The notes beneath the pieces were generated by a model that ran no database searches, was not told where the DNA came from, and saw nothing but the letters and a program-made list of their open reading frames with translations. From Peromyscus leucopus (lineage: Eukaryota > Chordata > Mammalia > Rodentia > Cricetidae), in contig NC_051075.1 of assembly GCF_004664715.2 (NCBI RefSeq), positions 24,489,715-24,553,714 of the forward strand: a DNA stretch of 64,000 nt, given 5' to 3'. Shown in pieces: positions 50,139 through 61,453 of this stretch; the first letter of the stretch is position 1, and each line of letters starts with the position of its first letter. A program made the translations under genes and the position numbers.

Positions 50139-50145
<7 letters not shown>
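49983..50145 (-). repeat. B1 SINE
   Basis: (GTT)n tail, 'gacagggtttctctgtgtag' body. Its head runs into a CCG array. Confidence 0.92.
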
Positions 50146-50169
<24 letters not shown>

Positions 50170-50181
50170 CCGCCACCGCCG
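50140..50181. repeat. (CCG)n/(CGG)n trinucleotide tract
   Basis: About 14 CCG-frame units with two CAC interruptions, between the head of a B1 and a B2-type element. Confidence 0.95.
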
Positions 50182-50386
50182 CTGTTTTTATTGCATGTGT
50201 CTGGGTGTTTGGCCTGAATGTATGTCTGTGCATCACGTGTATGCACTGCCTACAGAGGCCAGAAGAGGGCATCAGATCCCCCCAGGGACTCCGGTATCAT
50301 AGAGTAGTCTGTGGACGCTGGGCATGGAACCCAGGTCCTCCGGAAGAGGATCCAGTGCTCCTAACCACCGAGCCCTCTCTCCAGAA
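50182..50386 (-). repeat. B2/B3-type SINE
   Basis: 'cagaggccagaagagggcat' and 'cgagccctctctccagaacc' on the minus strand. Confidence 0.85.
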
Positions 50387-50506
50387 CCCAGGTGTTTGCT
50401 TTGTTGTTATTTCTCTGCGAGAGAGCATCTTGTTTCATTTTATTTTGGCATTTTGTCTTAATTGTTTGTTTGTTGTTTTCCATTGAGGGAAAGAATACAA
50501 ACTCTT

Positions 50507-50618
50507 TGGCTGTCCTGGAACTCACTCTGTAGCCCAGGCTGGCCCGGAACTCACAGAGATCCGCCTGCCTCTGCCTCCCGAGTGCTGGGATTAAAGGTGT
50601 GCGCCACCACCGCCCAGC
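50507..50618 (-). repeat. B1 SINE, 3'-truncated
   Basis: Starts 'ggctgtcctggaactcactc' and ends 'ccaccaccgcccagc'. 'aagaatac' on both sides suggests a target duplication. Confidence 0.85.
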
Positions 50619-51104
50619 AAGAATACGAATTCTTAAAAAAAGAGTGAAATGGCTTTGCGGTCTGGTAGGAGCTATGTTTCGTTTAATAGAGAAAGCTCCA
50701 CACTCCACTCGCAGAGCGGAACCTTCCAGCCTGCAGCACCTTCCAGCCTGCAGCATGAATCGCAGGTGCCCCACACCTTATTCCCAGCTGATGAACTAGG
50801 CACCTTGGCATGTTAACCATCCTCTCGGGTGTGCAGTGGGATCACCTGGAGCTCTAATGTGTACGTCTGTAATAACTAAAAGCGCCAAACACCTTTTTAT
50901 AAGCTTATTTTCTCTCTGGGTAGCTTTTTAGACAGTTTCGTACATATATATGATGTAATGTAATTATGAAAAGATTATGAAAACCAAACAACATGCATTT
51001 CCACATCTTTTGGCTAAGGTTAGTGCACAGGCCCTGAATTAGCCTCTTTATTTAGCAACGGTACGATGTGAATGGTTGTTTGGGGGAGACTCTAACTTCT
51101 ACTC

Positions 51105-51106
<2 letters not shown>
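50619..51106. other. Unique non-coding stretch
   Basis: No gene. A 16-base phrase 'ccttccagcctgcagc' is duplicated near 50723. Confidence 0.45.
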
Positions 51107-51150
<44 letters not shown>

Positions 51151-51161
51151 GTCCGTCCGTG
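51107..51161. repeat. (GT)n and (CCGT)n microsatellite
   Basis: About 21 GT units followed by three CCGT units. Confidence 0.95.
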
Positions 51162-52250
51162 TCCATTTAGAATGTGCAAGGCTGCTCCTGGCAGGCAAGG
51201 TTAGAACTAGAGACTCTGAGTCCTGAAAAGAGTCGTCCCTTCCCGGAAACAGCTTTTAAATCCTGCACTGTAAAACGCGACAAGTCCAGCATTTGTTCTG
51301 ATTTTTCTCAAGAGGACTCCTTGTATCTCCTTTAAAAATCTCCTTCTTTCAGCAAACTGGGGAAGTTGCTGCGGGTGGGGTGAGGGTGCGGTGGAGGGGT
51401 GGGGTGGGAGGCGGCCTGCAGCGTCAGCTCTAGCCAGAACTGGTTCTCTCTTCTGTGCTTGTTGACAGTCACCAGGCAACAGGTACAGGTGTGTAGGATG
51501 TGCTTCATCTCTGTTGTGTTCCGGGAGCGACGCCGGGGAGCTTCCACGGCACGTGGCTTTGTCACGTGCAGGTGCCTCTGCTGTTCTCAGGTGGAAATTC
51601 ATTCTGAGGTTAGTCAGCGGGGAGGAGGCCGAGAAGGAAGGCGGATCCTACAGAAGAGCCTGCTACCTGCCAGGTCTTAGGTAGACCGAGATCCCTGTCT
51701 ATGGGCAGCATCACTAGGAGAGGGGCCATTGACTCTTCTCAGCCCCGGGGGCATAAACCCCGCCCACCACCAAAAACTACCTGGCGAGTCTAAGCCCCTC
51801 CCTCATGCTCTAAGTTTGGGGCATGGTTTGGACAGCGAGAAACGGGATGGAGGTTGCTTTAGACTGCAGAGTGAGGGAGCCTGGACCTCAGCGGGTCCCT
51901 GTGAGCGGCTCAGCCCTCCCTTTCCACACTGTTTTCTGAAGCTGGTCCTCCGGTCGCTGGGGTGAGCTGTGGTCTTGTCTCTAAGGCTGCTGTGCGGAGG
52001 GGCACCTGTAAATACAGAGAGTCTGAAAGTAATGGTCAGTTCATTTTTACACACTCGAGGCAAGGGGGTGACGGACTAAGACGAGTCATAGCTGGAAGAG
52101 ATGAGCAAGGAAGGCATACCTTGGCCTGGAGTGTATTTTTTTTTTCTTCGTTACTGGGCCTCGGCTGTTGGAGTCCATTACCATGACGGTTATATTCCTT
52201 CTAGATAAGTCATTTAGCTTAGCTCAGGGATGGTCATCGTTTCCTATTGG
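51162..52250. other. Unique non-coding stretch
   Basis: No repeat recognised and no gene supported. 51537-51575 contains 'ggcacgtggctttgtcacgtgc', with two CACGTG E-boxes 10 bp apart. Confidence 0.45.
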
Positions 52251-52251
52251 T

Positions 52252-52415
52252 TATATATATATATATTGGTTTTTCGAGACAGGGTTTCTCCGTGTAGTTT
52301 TGGTGCCTGTCCTGGATCTCGCCCTGTAGCCCAGGCTGGCCTCGAACTCACACAGATCCGCTTGACTCTGCCTCCCCAGTGCTGGGATTAAAGGCGTGGG
52401 CCACCACTGCCCGGT
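52252..52415 (-). repeat. Short (TA)n and B1 SINE
   Basis: (TA)7 then 'ttcgagacagggtttctccg' to 'gggccaccactgcccggtta'. Confidence 0.9.
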
Positions 52416-52633
52416 TAAACTAGGGATATTTCTATGCTGAAGTTCAGGGAATGTTTTTATTAAAACATTGGCATTTTCAGAAAGTGAGGTGAATTGAGAC
52501 CTCACTAAGTCACTTGATGCTAATGTTTGAAAACCGGGCCAGTGTGCCAGACCGGGAGGGAGAGGATACAAAGACTGAAACTCCAAGAGTCACGAGGAAG
52601 CTGGATGGGGTGGTCAGCCTGGGCATGGATCTT

Positions 52634-52796
52634 TTTTTTTTTTTGTTGTTTTGTTTTTCGAGACAGGGTTTCTCTGTGTAGCTTTGCGCCTTTCCTGGAA
52701 CTCACTTGGTAGCCCAGGCTGGCCTCGAACTCACAGAGATCCGCCTGGCTCTGCCTCCCGAGTGCTAGGATTAAAGGCGTGCGCCACCACCGCCCG
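52634..52796 (-). repeat. Young B1 SINE with perfect 17-bp target duplication
   Basis: GCCTGGGCATGGATCTT occurs identically at 52617-52633 and 52797-52813. The body is close to the cricetid-type consensus, so this is probably one of the most recent insertions in the window. Confidence 0.97.
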
Positions 52797-52813
52797 GCCT
52801 GGGCATGGATCTT

Positions 52814-53344
52814 GACAAATAATTTTTGTGAATTTTATTGTGAAGAGAGCGCAGGGAAAACATAGCATCTGGTCCCCACGCTGGTACTGCCATCTTGGAG
52901 GACTCAGGTCCACCCTCGGGTTTCCAGGACATCTGGAGAGCCCCAAGCTTGGACTATGGGGCCGGGAGCCCCGGGGAACACAGGAGGAAGAACATTTACA
53001 CCCAAGCAAAGCAGAATCATGGTTTACCAGAGAAGGCAGAGAGCCAGGGTGAAATTCAATCGCCAAGAGGCGCACGGTGCACATGGTGCTGTCTGCAGCG
53101 ACATCTTCTGGTCATTGTTGGAATAACTTTCCTCTGAGGAACGGAAGGGATTAGGGAACCGTCGGGTGGAGTCTGTGTGCTGAGGCTGGATATTGAGTTG
53201 GGAGGAGAGTGCAGCATTTATCACAAACCCAAGAAAAGGCGTCATTCTGCCTGGAACACTCTGCCCTGCAGCTTGTAGCCGTCATCTCAGGCCACTGACT
53301 ATTTTGAAATGGCCCTCAAACACCTATCTATTTCCACTTTTCTG
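52814..53344. other. Unique non-coding stretch
   Basis: No gene. A weak CTCF-like sequence lies at 53098-53111 (12 of 14 positions). Confidence 0.4.
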
Positions 53345-53975
53345 GGCGACAGGGTTGTTGATATGTAGCCCAGGCTGCCCTGGAACTTGTGATCCTCTTG
53401 CTACAGCCTGCCAAGTGCCGGAATTACAGCCCTTGGACCAGCATTTGGGGTGACAGGTTGCCATGCCTAGCTCTCTGTGTGTTTTAAAATTTGTTGTTGG
53501 CTTGTTTTCGATTTTGTAGAGTCAGGGTCTATTTTGTAGACCAGGTTGGCCTGGAACCCACTGTGTACCCCAGGCTGGCCTCAGACTCACTGAAATCCTC
53601 CTGTCTCAGTTTTCTAAGTGCTTGGATTAAGGTATGAACCACACCACCTGCTCATTTTCTCTGTTTTAAAGGAAATCGAGGCCCAGAAAGCTGAGAACTC
53701 ACGGCACAGCTAAGAGATCTCAGGTCCAATGTTCAAGTCTATCCCTGCCTGGTATTGCCTTTCCTATGGTTTCCCTCCAGAACCTACAGAGGCTGGTTTT
53801 GTTATTGTTGTGGCTATTTATTTATTTATTTATTTGTTTGTTTGTTTTGTGAGTCTCACTGTATAACTCTGGCTGGGTGGAACTCACTATGTAGAGCAGG
53901 CTCACCTCAAACTCATAGAGATCCATCTGCCATTATTTCCTCCACCCTGAGTGTGGAGATCTAAGGAACCAGCCA
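53345..53975. repeat. Cluster of old SINEs: three B1 (minus) and a MIR-like piece
   Basis: B1-type at 53345-53470, 53499-53652 and 53835-53975. MIR-like 'aaggaaatcgaggcccagaa' at 53660-53750. (TTTA)n at 53814-53835. Confidence 0.6.
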
Positions 53976-54019
53976 TTATACTCCAGTTATAATGTCCTTT
54001 ATGCTTTTTTTAATAGCAA

Positions 54020-54036
54020 AGATATATATATATAAT

Positions 54037-54093
<57 letters not shown>

Positions 54094-54225
54094 TTTGAGA
54101 CAGTGTTTCTCTGTGTACTCCTGGCTGTCCTGGAACTCATTCTGTAGACTAGGCTGGCTTTGAACTTGGAGATCCCCCTGCCTCTGCCTCTGAGTGTTGA
54201 GATTAAAGGTGTGTGCCACACTAGA
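54020..54225 (-). repeat. (AT)n microsatellite and B1 SINE
   Basis: Imperfect (AT)n at 54021-54084, then B1 'gagacagtgtttctctgtgt' to 'ggtgtgtgccacactagac'. Confidence 0.9.
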
Positions 54226-54296
54226 CATATTTTGATCATTTTAAAAATCAGTTTTCGTATAAACATACCTGTATGTGGTTTAAAGACTTAAGCTGC

Positions 54297-54655
54297 TGTG
54301 GTTGGGGATGTAGCCCAGCTGGTACATGGGGGTGACCACCTCTAATGTACAGACTCCTGGGGCTGGTCCCCAGCATGGAATCAAATCAGATGTGATGGTG
54401 CACAGGTATAACCCAGCAGAGGGGAGGCAGAGGCAGGATAACCAGAAGTTCAAGGCCATCGTCATCTACATAGTGAATTGAAGGCCAGCCTTGGGATGTC
54501 TGGGAACCTGTCTTAAATGTAATGAATTAATTATGGTACAAAAAAGTTGCAATTATACTGTGGAATTTATGGGGGGTTTGGCAGTGTACTTAGTGGTAGG
54601 TCATTTGTTTAGCATGCAAGGCCCTGGGTTCAATTCCTAGTACTCTAAGAAAATA
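54297..54655 (+). repeat. B4-type composite and ID SINE
   Basis: 54297-54520: ID-like head ('ggttggggatgtagcccagc') plus a B1-like half. 54571-54655: ID ('tagcatgcaaggccctgggt'). Confidence 0.7.
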
Positions 54656-55303
54656 GAAATACATCCGCTACTCTTTCTAATGCACATTTTCATGTTACCA
54701 TATCCTGGGCACGAACATGCGGTGAGCCACAGCCTTCAGGAACAGTGTGACTTCCTTAGCCAGCTGTCCATTGCTTCCCAGCATCAACCCTGGGGCCCAG
54801 CTCTGACCTCACACAGGACTAAGAGTTCAAGAGCCACCTCACCTTCCTTCCGGGACCTCTCCAAGACCGCTGCCTGCTGCGTCTCCTGGAGTCCTCTGGT
54901 TCCTGAAGTCTGTCTCCGACGTCAGGTCCACACTGCCCTGAGCAGCTTAGTTACTGCTTGTGAACTGTTTTGAACCCACAATAGGTACTTCAGGATGTGG
55001 AGTGGGTTCTGTGGGGGTGGAGAGAATGTTCTGAAGGCCTGGATATCTCTCCTTTCTCTTGCCTATCTTGACTCTTCCTTGCCTCTCATCTGTCACCCAA
55101 TCCTCATCACCACCAGAAATTATCTGCAAGGCTTATCTGGTCTGCTTCTGCCTTCAAGTGAGTGAATTGACACCAGGGCCATCTTCCCTGGAAGCAGGCA
55201 GTGAAGGCTGTTGGGAGGATGGGGGCTAACCACTGCCCCCTAGAATCCAGCCCATCCTATTGTGAGCATCCCGGGATTGGAGCATCAGTAAAAGATACTA
55301 GAG
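54656..55303. other. Unique non-coding stretch
   Basis: No repeat or gene recognised. Confidence 0.45.
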
Positions 55304-55587
55304 CAGTGATTCTCTCAACCTGTGAACTGAGAGCCCTTTGGGGATCAAATGACTCTTTCCTAAGGGGTCACATATCAGATAGCCTGCCTATCAGATATTT
55401 ACATTATAATTCGCAACAGCAGCAAAATTACAGTTAAGAAGTAGCAACAGCTGGGCGGTGGTGGCACACGCCTTTAATCCCAGCACTCGGGAGGCAGAGC
55501 CAGGCGGATCTCTGTGAGTTCGAGGCCAGCCTGGTCTACAGAGAATTCCAGGAAAGTTGCAAAGCTACACAGAGAAACCTTGTCTTG

Positions 55588-55621
<34 letters not shown>

Positions 55622-55711
55622 GAAGTAGCAACAAAATAATCTTATGGCTGGGGGCCACCACAACACGAGGATCCCTAAGAAAGGGTGGCAGCGTCAGGAG
55701 GGTTGAGAACC
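55304..55711 (+). mobile_element. URR1-type hAT element interrupted by a B1
   Basis: Same termini and body as the 38114 copy. Flanks TACTAGAG and TTCTAGAG form an 8-bp target duplication with one mismatch. A plus-strand B1 (55450-55620) with AGAAGTAGCAACA duplicated at its ends splits it. Confidence 0.88.
55450..55620 (+). repeat. B1 SINE inside URR1
   Basis: 'gctgggcggtggtggcacac' head and 'gcaaagctacacagagaaac' cricetid-type end. Confidence 0.93.
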
Positions 55712-55857
55712 TTCTAGAGCAGCGAGCCCTGCTGGCACCCTCCCCCTTTCCTCTTCTATGGCAAGTGAGTCACCTCCCAAGAGGAGCCCAGGGTCAGGGA
55801 GACTCCTTGGGGCCTTAAGGTGGTGTCCCTTCTTGCCGCTTTCCAGGTCAAGAGACA

Positions 55858-56315
55858 AAGAGGGACCCGAGAGATGGCTCCATGGTTAAGAGCACTTGTT
55901 GCTTTGGCAAAGGATCCGGGTTCAGTTCCCAGCACCCACATGGCAGCTCACAACCGTCCCTAGTGAGGCAGCAGGTAACTGCTACACCTGCCTGTGACCT
56001 TGAAGTACGTGCCCCTAGGGCGTGGCCGCTTGAGACCCTTAAGACCTGCGATGCACATAGGCGGCTCTCTCTCTCTTGGCTTCCCTCGTGGTCTGGATGC
56101 TGGGACTGACCAGGCAGATCTTGGAAGAAGATCAACGTGCGACATAGCTCGATTTTCCAGGATCCTACGATAAATACCTGCGCTGTAGTGAGTTACCCCC
56201 TAATAAATTCCCTCACTCAGTAAATAGACTCTGAGGATTTCTTGCATTACATAACTCTAGTTCCAGGGGATCTGTGGTCCTCTTCTGGCCCCCATAGACA
56301 CCAAACACACAAGCG

Positions 56316-56366
<51 letters not shown>

Positions 56367-56400
56367 CAAAACACTCAGACATATAAAATAAGTAAATAAA
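55858..56400 (+). repeat. B2 SINE split by an LTR-like insertion
   Basis: The B2 head and body to 55962 ('cccacatggcagctcacaac') resume at 56250 ('taactctagttccagggg') and end in (CA)n at 56320-56363. Confidence 0.8.
55963..56249 (+). mobile_element. Possible short LTR inserted in B2
   Basis: About 285 bp of non-SINE sequence interrupt the B2. It has a TATA-like 'acgataaatacc', then AATAAA ('ctaataaattccctc') about 40 bases on, as at the R-U5 region of an LTR. Ends and family are uncertain. Confidence 0.45.
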
Positions 56401-56449
56401 GTTCAACTCTGCTTTAAAGAAACAAGAAAACGGTTTATTTTTGGTTAGG

Positions 56450-56840
56450 CAAGGTGTAGCTCAGGGGCAGACCATTTGTCTAAGATGCATGAGGCTTTGC
56501 AAAATTCATGTTGAAATATGAGTGACCGTGGCCAAGGAACAGAGCCAGATAACACCACCACCATGGAAATGGTTGCATGCACTTCTTTAGTCGCAGAAAA
56601 GGAAGTTGTGAATGAGTGTTTCTCAAGCACACGTGTGGGGTCTTCAGGTAGGAGATGCAGCAAGTCGGGCAGACCCAGAGGACTTAAAGCTCTTAGCTCT
56701 AGAGTGGGCGGAGCTGGGGCCTGCCAGGCTAAGCGGTACTCTCCAAGGGTTTTAGTAAAAGCTGAGAGGGGACTGGAGCTACAGTTCAGAGCACCTGCCT
56801 AGCCCCCTCGGGGGCCTGGCTTCCATTTCTAATACTGAAA
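56450..56840 (+). repeat. Two ID-like SINE remnants
   Basis: 56450-56516 ('aaggtgtagctcaggggcag') and 56764-56840 ('gcacctgcctagccccctcg'), with unique sequence between. Confidence 0.55.
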
Positions 56841-57065
56841 GGAAAAGGAAAAAGCCAGGAAGATGTTATGCCAGATGCAGAGGCTGATGGCGGATGGTTG
56901 TTCTAAAGGAGCTATAGATAACTCACGATGACCTTGGCTCTGGACTGACCAACAGTGACTCAGCCATGGTCATGGAACCAGCAGGATCTGGAACACAGGT
57001 GCAGCGGATTCGGTGAACTTCCGTCTGCAGGAAGAAGCTCTATTTATTTTACAACCATCCTTGGT

Positions 57066-57187
57066 GAATTTTTACATTTTAGACAGATTTCTTGTTATGG
57101 AGCCCAGGCTGGCCCCAAGCTCAAGGTTTTTTTCCTTTCAGCCTCCTTCGTGCTGGGGTTACAGGCATGCACCTCAGTGTCCAGCCG
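57066..57187 (-). repeat. Decayed B1 SINE
   Basis: 'ggagcccaggctggccccaa' then 'tgctggggttacaggcatgc'. Confidence 0.65.
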
Positions 57188-58196
57188 GCAGAGGGTCTAC
57201 TTGAGTGTGTCCTCTGCAGTAGAAATGCTTTGGGACACAGTATGCTAGGAAGGAGGGGGCAGAACTCAGATTAGGTTGGTTGGCCAAGAGGCTCCTGTCA
57301 CAGGCCATGTACACCCACCAGGGAGGCTCACCAGCTAGCCTTGCAGGCGCGTGTTGATGCTTTTAGAAGCAGGGACATTTCTAACACAAACTACCAGGCC
57401 TCAACACTTTGGCCTGATTTAAAAGTACACACAGATACATGCAATTAGAATTCCAAGTGAGAAGCCTGTTGGTGTATGAAGGATGGTTTTGGGCTTCTGA
57501 TTAGATATTATCTGCCACAACTGGTTCCCTAGATAGATTGTGTGGCGGAGGAAACCCCAGAGAAAAACTCAGGCTCTCCAGTGCGGACTCTGTTCCCTGA
57601 TCACAAGAATTCCAACGGGATTTCCAGCGAGTGCTCCCCACCACCCCTACCCTGAGGCTTTATGAAAGTGCTAACGTGGCTACCGATGTGGTGGGTGTTA
57701 GCATGTAGCATTCCACTGTTGTGAGCCCCAATCCTCTCCCTTTGTCCTGCGTCCTCAGCTTCGGTTTGTGGGGGCAGCCCTGGGTGACTCATATCAGCAA
57801 AAGTGAAAATTAGCATAGGGATCGTTTATGTGAAGGTTGCTGCCTCAAAGGTGTTGCATGGGTGCTAAAAATAGGTGGGGATTCCTGGTGCGGTCCTTCC
57901 TAGCCACAGACACCACAGCAGTGTACTTAGTGCAGAGATCTCCCCATGAGGGGGCAAAAGGCCCCGCTCAGTCACCTCTGCCCCACAGGAAAAAGGTCAA
58001 GGTGACAATGAGTTTGATGCTTTCACACACACCCCTGCCCCACCCCCCACTGCAGGCTCTTCCTCTGGGTGAGTTCTTTTTCTTAGTTCAAGTACCATGC
58101 CTGTCCCTAACTGTCTGGAGCTGAATTTACCAAGGGACGTTGAGAAGAAAAGGAATGTGTTCATAAAGTCCTGGGTTACTCTTCAGCACAGCCTCC

Positions 58197-58198
<2 letters not shown>
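57188..58198. other. 1 kb unique non-coding stretch
   Basis: No repeat or gene recognised. Confidence 0.45.
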
Positions 58199-58245
<47 letters not shown>

Positions 58246-58263
58246 TGTGTGTATGTGTGTGTG
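58199..58263. repeat. (TG)n microsatellite abutting ERV
   Basis: About 32 TG units with a few TA steps. The ERV 3' LTR begins directly after it. Confidence 0.95.
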
Positions 58264-58529
58264 TTATGAAAACTTGGCCTTAGCTTAGGCTTGTTTCCAA
58301 CTAGCTCTTGTAACTTAACCCATCTCTATTAATGCACCTCCTGTCACATCCACCCACCCTACTTACTCTGTGTCTCCTTGCCTCTCTTGAGCACCCAGAT
58401 TCCTCCTCCTTTTTCTCTCTCTACCCAGAAGTCCCATTTATACCTCCTGCCTAGCTATTGGCCATTCAGCTTTTTATTACACCAATCACAGCAATACATC
58501 TTTACACAGTATACAAACATCCCACAACA
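58264..58529 (-). mobile_element. ERV 3' LTR, truncated
   Basis: Begins TGTTGTGGGATG right after the polypurine tract. About 60-75 bases at its far end, present in the other copies, are replaced by the TG array. Confidence 0.8.
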
Positions 58530-58562
58530 TTTCCCCCTTTTTGTCTAAATAAAAAGGAAAGG

Positions 58563-58740
58563 AGCCAGGTGTGGTGGCGCATGCCTTTAATCCCAGCACT
58601 CAGGAGGTAGAGCCAGGCGGATCTCTGTTCAAGGCCAGCCTGGTCTACAGAGGGAGTTCCAGGACAGACAGACACCAAAACAACATGGAGAAACTCTGTT
58701 TCAAAAAAACCAAAAAAAAAAAAAAAAAAAAAAAAAGGAA
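58563..58740 (+). repeat. B1 SINE inside the ERV
   Basis: 'gccaggtgtggtggcgcatg' head and a poly-A tail. 'aaaaaggaaagg' on both sides (58550 and 58732) suggests a target duplication. Confidence 0.9.
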
Positions 58741-59528
58741 AGGCTTTAACTCCAATACAGTAAAACTATGTACAATAAACAATGTAAACTTTTATGTTTC
58801 TTAACCTTATGCACTTTATATCTCTTTTGTGAGTTTTTTTAAATTTGGTTAACAAGGAAAGCTGTAACTATAACTATCTTGTCTTCAACCCCATCAAAGA
58901 CCTGAGAATGATAAACTATTACCTGAGTAAACAGAAAGTGCAAACAACTTCCAAAACTAAGAGATGACAGAAGCAGCTGGCTGTCTAGACAGTCACCCAA
59001 GGTTCCTCTGTAACATCTGCATCCATCTTTAGCCTCCAGGCCTAGACTATCTGACAGACTTTTCTGTGAAGCAGGGATTTTGAAGGACTGTCCCTCCTTG
59101 TCTTGGCAAAGTTTGGCAGTCACCTTCCTTTGTGTCCTGCTTGTCCAGTTTGGACAGCACACTGTCAGCAGTGGAGGCAAGGGCAGTTTCTTATCCAACT
59201 GGCTAGCTTTGCCACATTGAAAGTAAACTCCATTTGGAAGTTCTTGGATACCCATCCTTTTCTGAAGTAGATTGGTGTTGCCAGGAGCAGAAGTGTCTCA
59301 GATCATGAAAAGCCTTGTGTTATTAAAACATCTTAAATGCCATATTCTGTAGATCTCTGAAGTGTTTGAAGGCCACCTATCTATTTAAACTATGTCTCTG
59401 TTTAACCTTGAAAACATACCTGACTACAAGTTTGATTATTATAGATGAGTAACTACTAGTCTGTATTTCTTAATTATACATTACATTTTTAAATGAGCTA
59501 CATAGGTACAATACCTTAAACAAGAGTA

Positions 59529-59580
<52 letters not shown>

Positions 59581-60506
59581 AAAAACAACCTTAAATTTGT
59601 GTCAATATACAAAAATACCTTAAACAAGAGTAAAGACATATATAGAGTATGTTCTAAAAAAAAACACCTTAAATTTGTATCAATATACAAAAATCCATAC
59701 CACTGTAAAATATTTGAGAATAATAGTTGCTTTTTAGTCTAAAAGTAGATTCGATAATCTATCCTTTTATCCTATCATTTCTATATTCCCCCTTTTCTTT
59801 TCAGAACAAGATCCCTAAATTTAATCTCCTTTGCTTAGTTTCTTCTCTGACTATGACCAACAACAACTTGTAACCAACACCCCTATACATGACAAACATC
59901 CATAACCCATTGAACAACCAAAACCCACCCATCCCATCTCTTGGGAATGTAGACATCATGTTCTTAAAATTACTTTCTGTTGTCTGGGGGCAATAGCATC
60001 TTTAGGGAACACTGAGAAAATTAAGATAATGGTCAAGTCCTGGGAGAGATAGCTGTATTATTTTTGTTTAGTCTCCGTGTGATGGGAAAGCATAGACCTT
60101 ATCTGAAGTCTTGGCTAGAGTAGTCTGTGAGGCTGGACCATCTCAACTAGCAGCTTTGAAGTTGTTCTAGATGAATAATTTTGAGGAAACTGTAACAGAG
60201 GCATTCTGAGAGGCTGGATCATCTGGGCTTCTTGTTTTCATTGGTGTTTGGTCCTTTTATTCTGAAAACACACAAACTTTTGAAGGTAACATACATAACT
60301 GCATTAACACAAGTATGGAATGTGTGGTGTGCACAAGTTAGTTAATGATGATGTTTGTTCTATGTTTGAGCAGGTAAAATGCATCTGTTAATTTTCTAAG
60401 TCCATTTGAACCATATAAACAAACTGTAAATAAATCTCTATCCATGTCATATGTAAGGATGGCATGTAATAATAAGTCATGAGGACTCTGCAGCCAAAAA
60501 GACTTA
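58741..60506. other. ERV internal remainder
   Basis: A/T-rich sequence with (TA)n at 59530-59577 and a duplicated phrase 'taccttaaacaagagtaaa'/'tatcaatatacaaaaa' near 59600-59700. The minus ORF 58839-59255 (138 codons) has no domain I can name. Confidence 0.4.
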
Positions 60507-60788
60507 TCATGTCTCATCCAGTCTCAGAGCTGCTCCCATAGTAGAGGGATCAGCATATAGGTCACCTACTTTTTTTTTTAAAAAAAAATCTCTGTAACCA
60601 AGATCCTCAAGAGATCTCCTCTGGCTAATTCTGATCTTGAATAACTTCGAAGGAATCCATAGCTTTTCATTTCCTGTGGAAACAAAAGCACAACCTCTCC
60701 CCCAACACAGCACATTGTCTAGTTTCCATTCTGATGCCAAGACATCCCTAAAGTAGATAGACTGGTTTAATTCAGTGGTCCCTTCCAC
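60507..60788 (-). pseudogene. Retroviral pol remnant (integrase C-terminal domain-like)
   Basis: A 93-codon open stretch inside the ERV. Residues about 15-50 show the tryptophan-lysine, WGRG, FVST and LWIPSKL pattern typical of the C-terminal DNA-binding domain of betaretroviral integrases. Nothing of the catalytic core precedes it, so it is a fragment with no function. Confidence 0.55.
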
Positions 60789-60908
60789 AATTCAAGGTTT
60801 CTCAGCAACTGTTGTTTTCTGTTCAACAGCATTCAAAAAAACTTAGAATTAACAAAGCACCATACAAAGTCCAAACTCTGTGTTATAACATTTCCCATCC
60901 TTATGTGG

Positions 60909-60911
60909 CTT

Positions 60912-60952
<41 letters not shown>
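60909..60952. repeat. (GT)n microsatellite
   Basis: About 20 GT units inside the ERV internal region. Confidence 0.95.
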
Positions 60953-60955
<3 letters not shown>

Positions 60956-61433
60956 TTACTCTCTTTTTAAAGACTTTATTATTTTTAAATTATTTTTTCC
61001 TATGGCTGTCTGTACCCAATTTCTATTCTTTCTCTAGCATCTAAGCACATTTTAAAGCATATTTTACCTGTTAAGGGTTTTTTTTTTTTTTTTTTTTTTC
61101 CAGTCTGGGTCTGGCTTTTTGCAGGTCTGCAGCCTTCTCTGGCCACATGAGACCAACATGACCTTAACTGCCGCCTACGCAGCTCTGGCAGCTGGCTGTG
61201 CTCTTGCCTCTGCTTGATGGGAGCTGAGTTTCATGCCCACACCCCCCAGCCTGGAGAGGCGTTTATCACCCCAGCTCTGGGGATTTGCTAAGTCGGAGAT
61301 GCGGCAGGCATTTGTACCCAGCGCCAGCTGCTCAAGTGCTCAGCTGTACAGCAGGGCCTCTTCAAAGAGCCCTGCCTCTGTGTACAGAGCCTGCCTGAGG
61401 GACCTCTTTCTCAGGTCCTGTGCATGTATGTGA

Positions 61434-61453
61434 GCCCCGTATTGGGTGCCGTA
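61434..61453 (-). other. ERV primer-binding-site-like sequence
   Basis: GGCACCCAATACGGGGC lies three bases after the 5' LTR end. It resembles a lysine-tRNA primer site with several changes. The first-strand priming role is ancestral only. Confidence 0.55.

Noticed and set aside
57617..57626. GGGATTTCCA as a kB site
   Set aside because: One mismatch at the last position, and isolated from any other signal. Such near-matches are common by chance.
57936..57960. CTCF-like 'catgagggggcaaa'
   Set aside because: Three or more mismatches to the core motif, too weak to report.
58839..59255. 138-codon ORF as a functional ERV gene
   Set aside because: No recognisable gag, pol or env domain, and it lies in a deleted element.
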